From: RGIG1995 sp045652425
Lineage (GTDB): Bacteria > Bacillota > Clostridia > Oscillospirales > CAG-272
Direction: 5' to 3'
Length of the DNA: 64,000 bases
Assembly (NCBI GenBank): GCA_045652425.1
Contig: JAZRUG010000018.1
Location: 1-64,000 of the forward strand
Under the pieces are notes generated by a model. It saw nothing but the letters and a program-made list of their open reading frames with translations. It did not search any database and was not told where the DNA came from. Below, one piece after another: positions 49,603-58,729 of the stretch. The translations under genes and the position numbers were made by a program. How positions within the stretch are numbered: position 1 is the stretch's first letter; each line of letters begins with the position of its first letter.

Positions 49603-52025
49603 ATAGACCTCGTTGCACGTGATTTGTTTTTGGGGATATCCAAACAAGGCGTGTTTTTCAGGTTTTCAAGCACCGTGTTTTTTGAAAGTTTTTCATTTGC
49701 AAAAGCGTTTTTGATTACGTCGTCAAGGGTTGAACAAAGTATGATTTCAAGTCCCTCTCTTGCATTTTTGTCAAGATCTTCAAGGTCTTTTGCATTGTCG
49801 GCAGGGATAAGTACGGTTTTTACTCCTGCTTTGTAAGCCGCCATAGTTTTTTCGCGAAGACCGCCTATAGCAAGAACTCTTCCGTGAAGAGTGATTTCAC
49901 CTGTCATAGCAATATCGCGGCGTACTTTTCTTTGGGTAAGTTCACTTAAAAGTGCCGTTGTAAGAGAAACTCCCGCCGAAGGGCCGTCTTTAGGGACTGC
50001 GCCCTCGGGTACGTGGATATGTATATCTTTGTTTTTATAGAAATCGGGATCAACGCCTAAAGCTTCGCAGTTACTTCTGATATAACTTACAGCTGCTTTT
50101 GCTGATTCTTTCATAATATCACCGAGAGAGCCGGTAAGTTCAATTTTACCCGTTCCGGGCATAGCGGTTGCTTCAATTCGCAAAAGATCGCCGCCGACAG
50201 AGGTGTATGCAAGACCGTTTACCGTACCTACTTCGTCGTGCTCGTATACAGCATCGGGAATAACCTTTCTGCCGCCGAGATAATCAACGATATTTTTATC
50301 AGAAAGGCGAATTGAATTAATGCCGTCTTCAACGATTTTTTTTGCGGCTTTACGGCATACCGACGCAATTTCTCTTTCAAGATTACGAACGCCTGCTTCG
50401 CGTGTATAAAAATCAGCGATTTCCAAAATTGCACTGTCGTCAAAACGGAGCATTCTTTTTGTAAGACCGTGTCTTTTAAGCTGTTTGGGAACAAGATGGT
50501 TTTTTGCAATAGAAAGTTTTTCAGTACGTGTATAGATCTGAAGTTCAATAACTTCCATTCTGTCAAGCAATGGTTTCGGAATAGTATCAAGGGTGTTTGC
50601 CGTTGCAATAAATACACATTCGGAAAGGTCGAAAGGAAGCTCAATAAAGTGGTCTCGGAAATTCTTATTCTGTTCTCCGTCAAGAACTTCAAGCAAAGCA
50701 GAAGAGGGATCGCCGTGGCTGTCGCGAGTGAGCTTGTCTACTTCGTCAAGAAGTATAAGGGGATTACGAACTTTTGCCTGATTAATTGCGTTTATAATTC
50801 TGCCGGGCATAGCGCCGACGTATGTTTTTCTGTGTCCTCTTATATCCGCTTCATCTCTGATACCGCCGAGTGCAACACGTACGTATTTACGGTTCATAGC
50901 AGTAGCAATGGATTGAGCAACGGATGTTTTACCGGTTCCGGGAGGGCCTACAAGACAGATGATTTGATTTTTTAATTCGGGATTAAGCTGTTTTACAGAG
51001 AGATATTCGATGATTCTTTCCTTAACTTTTTCGAGTCCATCGTGATCTCTGTCGAGTATTTTTTTAGCGTAGACAGTATCGAGTCTGTCTTTCGTAGCTT
51101 TTGTCCAAGGCAATTCAATGCAAGTGTCGAGATAGGTTCTTATAACCGCGCTTTCAGCAGAGCCGAAAGGCATTTTTTGAAGTTTATATACTTCTTTTAC
51201 GAGCTTTTTCTCGACTTCTTTAGGAAGCTTTTTGTCATAAATAGCATCGAGGTAGTCTTCGGTTTCGTTTTCGCCGTCACCGTATCCCAATTCACCCTGA
51301 ATAACTCTCATTTGTTCACGAAGATAATGTTCTCTTTGGTTGGATTCAAGTCTTGCTATAACTTTTTTGTGTACAGAAACTTCCGTTTCAAGAATTTTAG
51401 TTTCTTTTTCCATAATGACGTTCAAAAGTTCAAGACGTTTGAAGGGGTCAAATTCATTAAGAATATCTTGTTTGTCGTTTATTGAAGTGAAGAGGTTGCA
51501 AGCTATATAATCGGCAAGAAATCCGAGCGTTTTTATTGTTTTTACCGAAAGCTTGATGTCTTCAGAAAGGTTGGGGAGAAATTTTGCGAATTTTTCAAAG
51601 TTTTGTACCGTTTCTCTTATAAGTGCTTCGCCTTTTATACCAGCTTCATTTTCTGCGGTTATTTTTTTGCAGAGGGTATCTGCAAAAAGCTTGTCACCCT
51701 TAACTGCTATTGAAAGCAAAGAAGCGCGGCAAAAACCGTCGAAGACGATTCGGAGATTACCGTTTGGGAGTTTTAAGTAATCTTTAACTTTAGCCGCAGT
51801 ACCGACTCTTTCAAAATCTTCGACTGTTTCGCATTTTTTATTAGTAATATCTTTAGGTGAAATAAGGAATACAGGTTCATCTATTTCTTTAGCGAACATA
51901 CAAGCTTTTTTTGCCGTCTTATCTGAAATTTCGACACTTTGAGGAATGGAGGGAAATACCGTTATTCCGCGTAACGGCACTAACTGTAAAGTCATTTTTT
52001 CTGCTTTTTCTATGTATCTTATCAT
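49599..52025 (-). CDS. lon: ATP-dependent protease Lon
   Basis: 808 residues. N-terminal LON substrate domain (about 10-205), coiled-coil and linker (to about 300), AAA+ module with Walker A GPPGTGKT (360-367) and Walker B LILLDEVDKL, and a C-terminal serine-lysine protease domain (catalytic Ser in KDGPSAGVS, Lys in LREKTMAAYKAG). It degrades misfolded and regulatory proteins. AAGGAG precedes the ATG at 52025. It is the first gene of a ten-gene minus-strand operon reaching rluB at 42582. Confidence 0.97.
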   Translation of the reverse strand: MIRYIEKAEKMTLQLVPLRGITVFPSIPQSVEISDKTAKKACMFAKEIDEPVFLISPKDITNKKCETVEDFERVGTAAKVKDYLKLPNGNLRIVFDGFCRASLLSIAVKGDKLFADTLCKKITAENEAGIKGEALIRETVQNFEKFAKFLPNLSEDIKLSVKTIKTLGFLADYIACNLFTSINDKQDILNEFDPFKRLELLNVIMEKETKILETEVSVHKKVIARLESNQREHYLREQMRVIQGELGYGDGENETEDYLDAIYDKKLPKEVEKKLVKEVYKLQKMPFGSAESAVIRTYLDTCIELPWTKATKDRLDTVYAKKILDRDHDGLEKVKERIIEYLSVKQLNPELKNQIICLVGPPGTGKTSVAQSIATAMNRKYVRVALGGIRDEADIRGHRKTYVGAMPGRIINAINQAKVRNPLILLDEVDKLTRDSHGDPSSALLEVLDGEQNKNFRDHFIELPFDLSECVFIATANTLDTIPKPLLDRMEVIELQIYTRTEKLSIAKNHLVPKQLKRHGLTKRMLRFDDSAILEIADFYTREAGVRNLEREIASVCRKAAKKIVEDGINSIRLSDKNIVDYLGGRKVIPDAVYEHDEVGTVNGLAYTSVGGDLLRIEATAMPGTGKIELTGSLGDIMKESAKAAVSYIRSNCEALGVDPDFYKNKDIHIHVPEGAVPKDGPSAGVSLTTALLSELTQRKVRRDIAMTGEITLHGRVLAIGGLREKTMAAYKAGVKTVLIPADNAKDLEDLDKNAREGLEIILCSTLDDVIKNAFANEKLSKNTVLENLKNTPCLDIPKNKSRATRSI

Positions 52026-52170
52026 TTATATCTCCTTGATTATTTGCGAAGGGACGCTTTTTCTGATTGATGTAAAAATGGGTACAATACACCATATTAA
52101 CACCATATTATAACATATACTTTAAAAAAAGTCTATATATTTTTTATTAATAATTAATATACAAACAAAC

Positions 52171-52198
52171 AAGCCCCTTTCCGATAGGAAAAGAGCTT
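52171..52198 (-). terminator. Terminator of the acyltransferase pair
   Basis: AAGCCCCTTTCC pairs with GGAAAAGAGCTT; GTTTGTTTGT follows on the minus strand. It separates the pair from lon. Confidence 0.7.
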
Positions 52199-52213
52199 GA
52201 AGTAATATTTGCT

Positions 52214-53020
52214 TTATTTTTTTATAAAACCTAAGCCTTCGAGGAGTTTGCCACCGTTTTTTATGTAGTCATAGGCAGCTTTTTGAAGGCTGGTTTGCGG
52301 TGTTTTTTTGAGTACGTTTTCGTAGGTTGTACCGCCGCCGAATATTATACCGAGGCCTGATGTTGACTCACGGGTTTCGGTGACATCAAAACGGTCCAAA
52401 AATTTAACTATGTTTGATTCAGGTGGTAACAGTTGACGTAACGTCGGGTCAAGTAACCAAGAGCGACACATATAACACTTGTATTCAAAATCGGGAAAGT
52501 ACTTCGGGAAAAAATCTTTTGCAAGGTTAAATGATTCTTCAACTTCTTTGTCAGACATAGGACCTCCGGTGCGAGGGATGTGTAAGCCTATAACAGAATC
52601 TCCGGGGGAAATACCGCCTTTTTCCCAAGTTTTTGGAGTTAATTTCATTTCAAATTCGAGTCTTCCAAGACAATAAAGTCTGCCGCTTAATATTACTTCT
52701 GCCCATTTTATTTGCTTTAGACCGACTTTTTGATTGTATTTGTAGTAGTTTTGAGAGTGTCTTCTGATTTCTTGCAGGGTTGCGACAAGTATCTCTTCCG
52801 AAATGCCTTTTTTTAGACCGTTGTTAAAAAAATCTTCGCACTTGTAGAGAGCATATAGCATTCCCTGCATTTTGTTTTCCTGTTCGAGAAGCCAAGAATA
52901 AGGGTTTTCTTGAGACTCGATTTTTTCGAGGTCAAACGTCTTTATCGCTTCAATTACTTCGTCTTTCCATTCGGTAGGAAATTCCAATATATCAAACCAT
53001 TTTAAGATTCTTTTTTCCAT
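52214..53020 (-). CDS. Acyltransferase-domain protein (NAT_N plus GNAT-like C domain), paralogue 2
   Basis: 268 residues, clearly homologous to the gene upstream. The first ~110 residues are helical (ILKWFDILEFPTEWKDEVIEAIK; SWLLEQENKMQGMLYALYKCEDFF). The C-terminal half has a GNAT-like pattern (IKWAEVILSGRLYCLGRLEFEM, SVIGLHIPRTGGP). Clostridial proteins of this architecture are annotated as acyltransferase-domain proteins with unknown substrate. It lies 27 bp after its paralogue and shares its transcript. The tandem copy suggests duplication followed by divergence. Confidence 0.75.
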   Translation of the reverse strand: MEKRILKWFDILEFPTEWKDEVIEAIKTFDLEKIESQENPYSWLLEQENKMQGMLYALYKCEDFFNNGLKKGISEEILVATLQEIRRHSQNYYKYNQKVGLKQIKWAEVILSGRLYCLGRLEFEMKLTPKTWEKGGISPGDSVIGLHIPRTGGPMSDKEVEESFNLAKDFFPKYFPDFEYKCYMCRSWLLDPTLRQLLPPESNIVKFLDRFDVTETRESTSGLGIIFGGGTTYENVLKKTPQTSLQKAAYDYIKNGGKLLEGLGFIKK

Positions 53021-53047
53021 ATCAGTCTGTCCTGTTATTGTTTTAAG

Positions 53048-53863
53048 TTATTTTTTCTTTAAGCCAAAGGATGTATAGAGCTTGCCTCCGTTTTTCAAAT
53101 GTTCCACAACTGCTTTTTGAAGACTTGTTTCAGGGGTGAGCTTATCAAGGTCTTCAAATTTGGTTCCTCTGCCGAAAAGATAGGTTAATGCGTCAAACGA
53201 TTCTTTTGATTCGGTAACCTCAAACGTATCCATAAACCATACGATATTTGATGTAGGCTTCAAAAATTTCTTCAGAGTACGGTCAAGAAGCCAAGAGTTG
53301 CACGTGTAGTAATCATAAGAATATTCAGGGAAGTGTTTGGGGAAGAATTCTTCTGCAAGGCGGTATGCTTCTTTGCAGGTTTCTTTGGTGAAGGGGCCGC
53401 CGTTGTCGGGGATATGTACGGCAATAATGCTGTCGCCTTCGTTGACGCCGTGCTTTACTGAGCCTTTGAGAGAGCCTCTTATTTCAAATTCGAGTCTTCC
53501 GAGGCGGTAGATATTACCTTTCAATATTTTGCCTATCCATCTGATTTGCAAGATACCGATTTTTTCGCCCTTTGTTATTACTTTGTTATATTCAATGGCA
53601 TATCTTTTAACTTCAGAAAGGGAAGCAAGTAATATATCATCGGGAATATTTCTCTTCTTTGCAGTATTAAAGAAGTCCTCGCATTTGTAAAGGGCGTAGA
53701 GCAACCCTTGCATTTTGTCTTCTTGTTCAAAGAGCCAATTGTATGGGTCAGGCTGACTTTCAATAACGGTTGTATCGAAGTTTTCTGCACTCTTTTCTAC
53801 TGTATCTCTCCATTCTTGAGGGAGGTTTAAAAGGTCAAACCATTTGAGAATTGTCTGTTTCAT
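53048..53863 (-). CDS. Acyltransferase-domain protein (NAT_N plus GNAT-like C domain), paralogue 1
   Basis: 271 residues with the same layout as the following gene: ILKWFDLLNLPQEWRD, YNWLFEQEDKMQGLLYALYKCEDFF, IRWIGKILKGNIYRLGRLEFEI and SIIAVHIPDNGGP line up block by block. No signal peptide. A TATAAT-type -10 box lies upstream on the minus strand near 53917. Substrate unknown. The 329 bp between it and the divergent MFS gene contain only AT-rich promoter-like DNA. Confidence 0.75.
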   Translation of the reverse strand: MKQTILKWFDLLNLPQEWRDTVEKSAENFDTTVIESQPDPYNWLFEQEDKMQGLLYALYKCEDFFNTAKKRNIPDDILLASLSEVKRYAIEYNKVITKGEKIGILQIRWIGKILKGNIYRLGRLEFEIRGSLKGSVKHGVNEGDSIIAVHIPDNGGPFTKETCKEAYRLAEEFFPKHFPEYSYDYYTCNSWLLDRTLKKFLKPTSNIVWFMDTFEVTESKESFDALTYLFGRGTKFEDLDKLTPETSLQKAVVEHLKNGGKLYTSFGLKKK

Positions 53864-54192
53864 AATACGTTACCTCTTCGCTTTTTTTGTCAAATCAACA
53901 AGTTCATTATATCATATATAATAGAAAAATCAATTCAATTTCAAAAAAATAATCGGTGTTTTTTTACGATAACTGTTACATCGAAAATGCAATTAGCGGA
54001 TGATGTTTTTGCAAAGTTTGCACGAAATTATTGCATAACCGGTAATATATATAATGTTAATGCAAAAGATATAAAAGTTTAACAAAAAGTACACATAAAC
54101 AGAATTGTAAAGTGTTAATATCGTCAAGTTCTTATTACAGAAAAGATTAAGCATAAAGCAAACTAATATTATAGCTAAAAAGGGGAAAGATT

Positions 54193-55470
54193 TTGGAAAA
54201 CTCAAAATATATACCGAGGAATTTTTTGCAAAATAATTATCTAAAACTCGGACTTGCGTGCTTCCTTTGTTATATGGGGTGTTATGCAGGCAAGACCATA
54301 CTCAGTGCAATATCACCGTTTTTGCAGACGAACGGAGTATTCAATGCAGACCAAATAGGCTCGATGGGGTCCGCGCTTTTCTTTGCTTACGGCGCAGGTC
54401 AGCTTATTAACGGCACTTTAGGCGATATTATCAGCCCCAAAATTATGGCGTTTATGGGAATTATGATTTCGGGTGTACTCGTAATGAGTCTGCCCTTTAT
54501 TCCCGGCTTTACGCTTAATATGGTTATATGGGCGGTTATAGGCTTTTTCTGCTCGATGATGTGGGGTCCCCTTACGAAGATAATTGCCGAAAACAGTACC
54601 GGAGATACGGGCAGAAAACTTATGCTTGCGCTTAACGCGAGTCTTGTTGCGGGAACGCTTATGGCGTATCTTATTGCATCTATAGTTTCCGCCGCATTTC
54701 CTTGGCAGACGGCATTTTTTGCCGCAGGCGGATATATGATACTGTGCGGAAGTGTCTATTTTGCGATTCTGACATATCTTGAAAAAAGAAAGATAATTGT
54801 ATGCGCCGGAATAAAGACCAAGGGCGTAAAAAGGGCAGAGCCTAAGGAAAAACTATCATTTGGACTTATGATGAAGCACGCGCTTATTCCTACGGTTATC
54901 TACTGTATGATGAACGGCTTTATCAGAAATGCCGTGTCATTCTGGATTCCTATGTACATAAAAGAAATGTATAATGTAAGCGACGCTTTTGCTTCCGCAA
55001 TAACTATATTTTTGCCTATATTTAACTTTATGGGAACGTTCCTTGGAGTTGTATTGTTAAAAGTAAAGATTTTCAGAAGTAGTGAACATATTCTCAGCGC
55101 AACATTGTTCTTTCTTTCGACGCTTACTTTTTCGATTATCGTGTTGCTCAATGGTGCGAGTCTCGTTTTGACGGTAATTTGTCTCGTACTTGCCTCGGCT
55201 TCTATGAATTCCGTATGTAATCTTATTTATGCGGTTTACGTTTTCAGATACAAGGAGACGGGAAGAATATCGACGTTTACCGGGGCGCTTGACTGTTCGG
55301 CATATATTGCATCGGGTGTTGGTACGAAGTGTATCGGTTTGATGAAATCGGCTATGGGGTGGAATAATACGGTGCTTGTGTGGTGTGTTATGGCACTTAT
55401 CGGCGGCGCTTCGTGTATTGCATCAAGCATAATTTGCCGCAAAAACGGCGTCGAATCAAAAATGAATTGA
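54193..55470 (+). CDS. MFS transporter (organophosphate/sugar-phosphate antiporter-like)
   Basis: 425 residues with about 12 transmembrane helices and the central cytoplasmic loop (KRKIIVCAGIKTKGVKRAEPKEK). The N-terminal CFLCYMGCYAGKTILSAISPFL and GQLINGTLGDIISPK blocks resemble the GlpT/UhpT branch. It starts at TTG 54193 behind AAAGGGGAAAG. It is monocistronic. The substrate cannot be told from the sequence. Confidence 0.88.
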   Translation: MENSKYIPRNFLQNNYLKLGLACFLCYMGCYAGKTILSAISPFLQTNGVFNADQIGSMGSALFFAYGAGQLINGTLGDIISPKIMAFMGIMISGVLVMSLPFIPGFTLNMVIWAVIGFFCSMMWGPLTKIIAENSTGDTGRKLMLALNASLVAGTLMAYLIASIVSAAFPWQTAFFAAGGYMILCGSVYFAILTYLEKRKIIVCAGIKTKGVKRAEPKEKLSFGLMMKHALIPTVIYCMMNGFIRNAVSFWIPMYIKEMYNVSDAFASAITIFLPIFNFMGTFLGVVLLKVKIFRSSEHILSATLFFLSTLTFSIIVLLNGASLVLTVICLVLASASMNSVCNLIYAVYVFRYKETGRISTFTGALDCSAYIASGVGTKCIGLMKSAMGWNNTVLVWCVMALIGGASCIASSIICRKNGVESKMN

Positions 55471-55527
55471 AAAGCATTTTTTTGCTGAATTAATTGCAAG
55501 TACAACGCAAATAGACTGTATGAAAAT

Positions 55528-55554
55528 AGGAGATATGTGAAAAACATATCTCCT
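55528..55554. terminator. Bidirectional terminator between the MFS and FtsZ-like genes
   Basis: AGGAGATATGT and ACATATCTCCT form an 11-bp stem, with T-rich sequence on both sides, between two convergent genes. Confidence 0.8.
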
Positions 55555-55597
55555 GTTAATTTTTATGGCAAATCCAACTATAAAATTGCGGGAATTA

Positions 55598-56548
55598 TTA
55601 AGGTTTATTGTGTTTTGTAGCAATTAGCATAACTTTTATTTTATCGTCCATAGTATTGTCAAAATTCATACCGTAAATAATGATTGCATCGGGAGATGCT
55701 TTTTCTGTTAATACAGAGGCGATTTTGTCAATTTCATCAAGTCTTGCATCTTCTGCGGCTGTAATACTTAAAAGAATTTTGTCTGCATTATCTACTGAAG
55801 ATTCGAGAAGCACGCTTGCGGTGATTTGTTCTAAAACCATTTCGCTTCGAGCAACTCCAGATGCCAATCCTGTTGCAGTATGCATAATTCCCGATTTTTC
55901 TATAATACTGCGAATATCCTCAAAATCACAGTTGATATAAGCGGTATGTTGAATCAATTCTACAAGATTTTTTACTGTTTCAACGAGTACATTATCTGCA
56001 ATTTCAAATGCGTTACACAACGTGATTTTTGTTTGTGATACCTTTTTCAGATTATCATTTGGGATAACAATCATTGAATCCACTTGCTTTTGTAATCCTG
56101 TTATACCCGCAATCGCATTATCCATTCGTTTTTTGCCTTCAAATGCAAAAGGTTTTGTGACAACGGCAACGGTTAGAATACCGAGTTTTCGAGCAATCTC
56201 TGCAATGACGGGCGCAGCACCAGTACCCGTACCTCCTCCCATTCCGGCGGTAATAAACAACATATCGCAGTTTTTCAAGATTTCCTCAATTTCTCTATAA
56301 TTTTCTTGGGCTGAACGCTGTCCTTTTTGTGGGTCTGCACCAGCGCCGCGCCCCTTTGTTTCACGCAGACCGATTTGCAGTTTGTTTTTTGCTTTTGAGT
56401 TGTTGTACCCTCCGTTATCGGTATTAATGGTTATATATTCAACCATTGGAATGTTTAAATCGAGCATATTTTCAACGACGTTTGTTCCACCTCCGCCTAC
56501 GCCGACGATTTTTATGCGTACCTGTTCTTCGGATGTCTGTTTGTTCAT
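55598..56548 (-). CDS. Accessory FtsZ-like tubulin GTPase without C-terminal tail
   Basis: 316 residues. The GTP-binding motifs are intact: VGVGGGGTN (16-23), GRGAGADP, the tubulin signature GGGTGTG (104-110) and the T7 catalytic loop NCDFED (206-211), so it should polymerise and hydrolyse GTP. The C-terminal domain ends at about residue 316; the flexible linker and the conserved C-terminal peptide that binds FtsA, SepF or ZipA are missing. It is not next to ftsA or a dcw cluster but at the end of a cluster with small membrane proteins and dynamin-like GTPases. It is therefore probably a second, specialised FtsZ. GGAGG precedes the ATG. Confidence 0.92.
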   Translation of the reverse strand: MNKQTSEEQVRIKIVGVGGGGTNVVENMLDLNIPMVEYITINTDNGGYNNSKAKNKLQIGLRETKGRGAGADPQKGQRSAQENYREIEEILKNCDMLFITAGMGGGTGTGAAPVIAEIARKLGILTVAVVTKPFAFEGKKRMDNAIAGITGLQKQVDSMIVIPNDNLKKVSQTKITLCNAFEIADNVLVETVKNLVELIQHTAYINCDFEDIRSIIEKSGIMHTATGLASGVARSEMVLEQITASVLLESSVDNADKILLSITAAEDARLDEIDKIASVLTEKASPDAIIIYGMNFDNTMDDKIKVMLIATKHNKP

Positions 56549-56688
56549 ATTTATACCTCCAAAAATAATTCCTATTTATAGTTTTGCGCCTGAATACTTA
56601 TGTATTCAAAATTATATATCTTTTACAATTCAAGTAATTTTTACAAAGGGGCGGGGGTAAAGATACTATTGTCAAGTAAATCAAGTAT

Positions 56689-56859
56689 CTATTCTTTCTT
56701 GCCGAAGACGAGGTATACGCTGACACTGTGTTTCAGTATTTCTTCTTCGCCGTCTTTCCGGTCAATGATTGTCCAATTCTGTATTTTTTGATTGTTTATA
56801 GCAACATCACCTTGTGGTTCTTGTTCTCTTGATTCTTTTATATTTTCATCGTAAAACAT
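56689..56859 (-). CDS. Small hypothetical protein upstream of ftsZ-like gene
   Basis: A 56-residue reading from the Met at 56859; the frame stays open for 38 more codons upstream but that part covers a palindrome and promoter-like DNA. The product is charged (NIKESREQEPQGD; IDRKDGEEEILKH) and ends VSVYLVFGKKE. The only ribosome site (AAAGGAG) is about 20 bases away, so the start is uncertain. It lies 140 bp before the ftsZ-like gene. Confidence 0.4.
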   Translation of the reverse strand: MFYDENIKESREQEPQGDVAINNQKIQNWTIIDRKDGEEEILKHSVSVYLVFGKKE

Positions 56860-56879
56860 ATTTTCTTGTATACAAAAAT

Positions 56880-56929
56880 CTCCTTTAGATGTATTTTTAG
56901 TTTGTACTAAAATTATACGTCTAAAGGAG
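56880..56929. promoter_or_regulatory. 50-bp near-perfect palindrome containing a ribosome site
   Basis: CTCCTTTAGATGTA (56880-56893) and TACGTCTAAAGGAG (56916-56929) are inverted with one mismatch, and TTTTTAGT/ACTAAAA inside extends the stem. On the minus strand the distal arm contains AAAGGAG. It may be a repressor operator or an mRNA hairpin that hides the ribosome site. Confidence 0.7.
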
Positions 56930-57022
56930 GACAGATGGGGGTCTATGTGAAAAATCAAATGAAGAATTGACATTGTTGGTGCTGATGCATATATCGTAAT
57001 TGTTTTTTTAAAATCAATAAAT

Positions 57023-58072
57023 TTAATAAATTAGTCCAGCTTTTTTTAACACTGGTTCACTATAGAACCCGCTTATTAAATCCCTTTCCTTTTTTGCGAG
57101 GCATTCAGTTTTCAAAATGTTGTAGGAACGAATTAACAATTCCAACGGAAGTTCTCCTTTAATGTGGTTGCTTACTACAAGTAAGAATCTTTCTGTTCCG
57201 TAAAGTTCTTTTTCGTAGTATTCCATATCAAGATAGGATGGACCGTGATCATACCAGGTAGTACCGTTTTGGTCTTGTCTATATATGTTTGTAATCAAGT
57301 CAGTGCTGTCTCCGTGTTCTCTCAAATAGGAAACGATTTTAGTGTTCTTTCCGTCTTCTTCCCAATATGGAATCCAATCCAAAACAAAAGGATCTTTATC
57401 AAAATCTTGTTTGCTGTGAGTAACGAGAATATCGCCCTTTTTAAAAGGTGTAGGGACTTCAATCCATAAGCCGTCAAAAGCGCATAATATATCGCTGTCT
57501 TCGGGCGAAATGATAGAATGAATATCCCATATATCTATTGGGTTATTATCGTAATCTATACAGACAGACATATATTTTGCTTGTTCAGTTTCGTCGTTGT
57601 TTAACCATTGCTTTTTTACACGAATAGAAATTGGAGTTATTTCCATATTGCTTTCTTTGTAATCTGCAATCAATTTGTCAATATCATCTTTTATGGCTTT
57701 GTAGCAGCTTTCAAAGGTAAGGAATAACCTGTCATCTTCAATATAATCTTCATCACCGGAGTACCATACTTCAAAAGAATAAACGCAATTATTGTCGCCA
57801 TTATAAAAAATAGAAAGATACTTATTTTGAAGATCCATATAAGTCTGCAAAAAGTTATGAAAACTATCGAAGTGTGGGGTCCAGATTCTTTCCGAAACTT
57901 CCATATCCATATAATTTGTAATTATTTCGGTAAATGCTATATGTTTCTGCTTGATGTTATTAGTGGTGTTGGCATACACCAAATATGCCATTTCAAGCGG
58001 GGTGAACTGATGAGCAATTTTTCTGCAGTGAGAAGAAATTGCCTTTGAATTTATGAAACTATATATATCCAT
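57023..58072 (-). CDS. Hypothetical protein of the dynamin/FtsZ region
   Basis: 349 residues, soluble and acidic, starting behind AGGAGG. MDIYSFINSKAISSHCRKIAHQFTPLEMAYLVY opens it. Long loops rich in Asp and Trp follow (VWYSGDEDYIEDD, VLDWIPYWEEDG, NGTTWYDHGPSYLDMEYYEKEL). I do not recognise a catalytic motif. Proteins with this opening occur in clostridial accessory regions. It is 26 bp after the small membrane protein gene and is probably co-transcribed with it. Confidence 0.7.
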   Translation of the reverse strand: MDIYSFINSKAISSHCRKIAHQFTPLEMAYLVYANTTNNIKQKHIAFTEIITNYMDMEVSERIWTPHFDSFHNFLQTYMDLQNKYLSIFYNGDNNCVYSFEVWYSGDEDYIEDDRLFLTFESCYKAIKDDIDKLIADYKESNMEITPISIRVKKQWLNNDETEQAKYMSVCIDYDNNPIDIWDIHSIISPEDSDILCAFDGLWIEVPTPFKKGDILVTHSKQDFDKDPFVLDWIPYWEEDGKNTKIVSYLREHGDSTDLITNIYRQDQNGTTWYDHGPSYLDMEYYEKELYGTERFLLVVSNHIKGELPLELLIRSYNILKTECLAKKERDLISGFYSEPVLKKAGLIY

Positions 58073-58098
58073 TTAATGCCTCCTGATAATACTTTTTC

Positions 58099-58314
58099 TC
58101 AACCTATGATTGCTGATAATAATGCTCCGACTATTGCAATTACCATAATTACAGCACATACTTTTGCTAAAGTGACGAAAAAAACAATGCTTGTAATCCA
58201 CCTAAGTAAAAGAAGTCCAATGGCAATAACTGCAGAACCAAAAACAATTTTACCAAGTGCAGAATCAAGACTTGCTACAATAAGTGCAACTATAATAATT
58301 ACTATCCAAAACAT
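58099..58314 (-). CDS. Small hydrophobic membrane protein
   Basis: 71 residues almost entirely hydrophobic, with two or three helices (about 2-17, 25-40, 43-70) and a single arginine in the middle (LLLRWITSI). AAGGAG precedes its ATG. It follows a terminator, so it begins a new transcript that continues through the 349-residue protein. Family not recognised. Confidence 0.6.
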   Translation of the reverse strand: MFWIVIIIVALIVASLDSALGKIVFGSAVIAIGLLLLRWITSIVFFVTLAKVCAVIMVIAIVGALLSAIIG

Positions 58315-58386
58315 AAGGATTTTCTCCTTTTGTAACGCTTTTGGATATATTATAAATAATCAACAAGACACAAGGTTGTCCGTATA

Positions 58387-58433
58387 AAAAACTCCTTACA
58401 GTGTAATAGTTTTAACTACACAATAAGGAGTTT
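58387..58433 (-). terminator. Terminator after the dynamin operon
   Basis: AAAAACTCCTTA and TAAGGAGTTT pair with a loop that can extend the stem (TGT/ACA); T6 follows on the minus strand. It ends the operon that starts with the dynamin-like genes. Confidence 0.85.
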
Positions 58434-58444
58434 GATTTTTTGTT

Positions 58445-58699
58445 TTAAATCTTTACCCATTTATGTTTACGGTCGCTTGATTTTCCGCAAAAGCTGCCAA
58501 CCGGTGGACGAAGACCATTAGACGAAGAATATGTTGTTCCGCATTTAGTACATTGCCACTTGGTTGGTTTTTCAATAACCTTTGACCATTTATGGTGATG
58601 ATCATTTGATTTGCTGCAGAGTCCTCCTACAGACGGTCTGAGTCCTTGGGTAGTTTGAGTGATTCCGCACTGTCTGCATTGCCATTTAGTTGTTGCCAT
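58445..58699 (-). CDS. Protein with two tandem zinc-ribbon-like repeats
   Basis: 84 residues made of two copies of one ~36-residue module: KWQCRQCG-x-GLRPSVGGLCSKSNDHHHKW and KWQCTKCG-x-GLRPPVGSFCGKSSDRKHKW. Each has CxxC, a third cysteine and C-terminal histidines that could bind one zinc. It is the last gene of the dynamin operon, 30 bp after a coiled-coil gene. It may bind nucleic acid or tether partners; function unknown. Confidence 0.75.
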   Translation of the reverse strand: MATTKWQCRQCGITQTTQGLRPSVGGLCSKSNDHHHKWSKVIEKPTKWQCTKCGTTYSSSNGLRPPVGSFCGKSSDRKHKWVKI

Positions 58700-58729
58700 A
58701 AAATTTTTTGACCTCTCAAGTGATATTTT

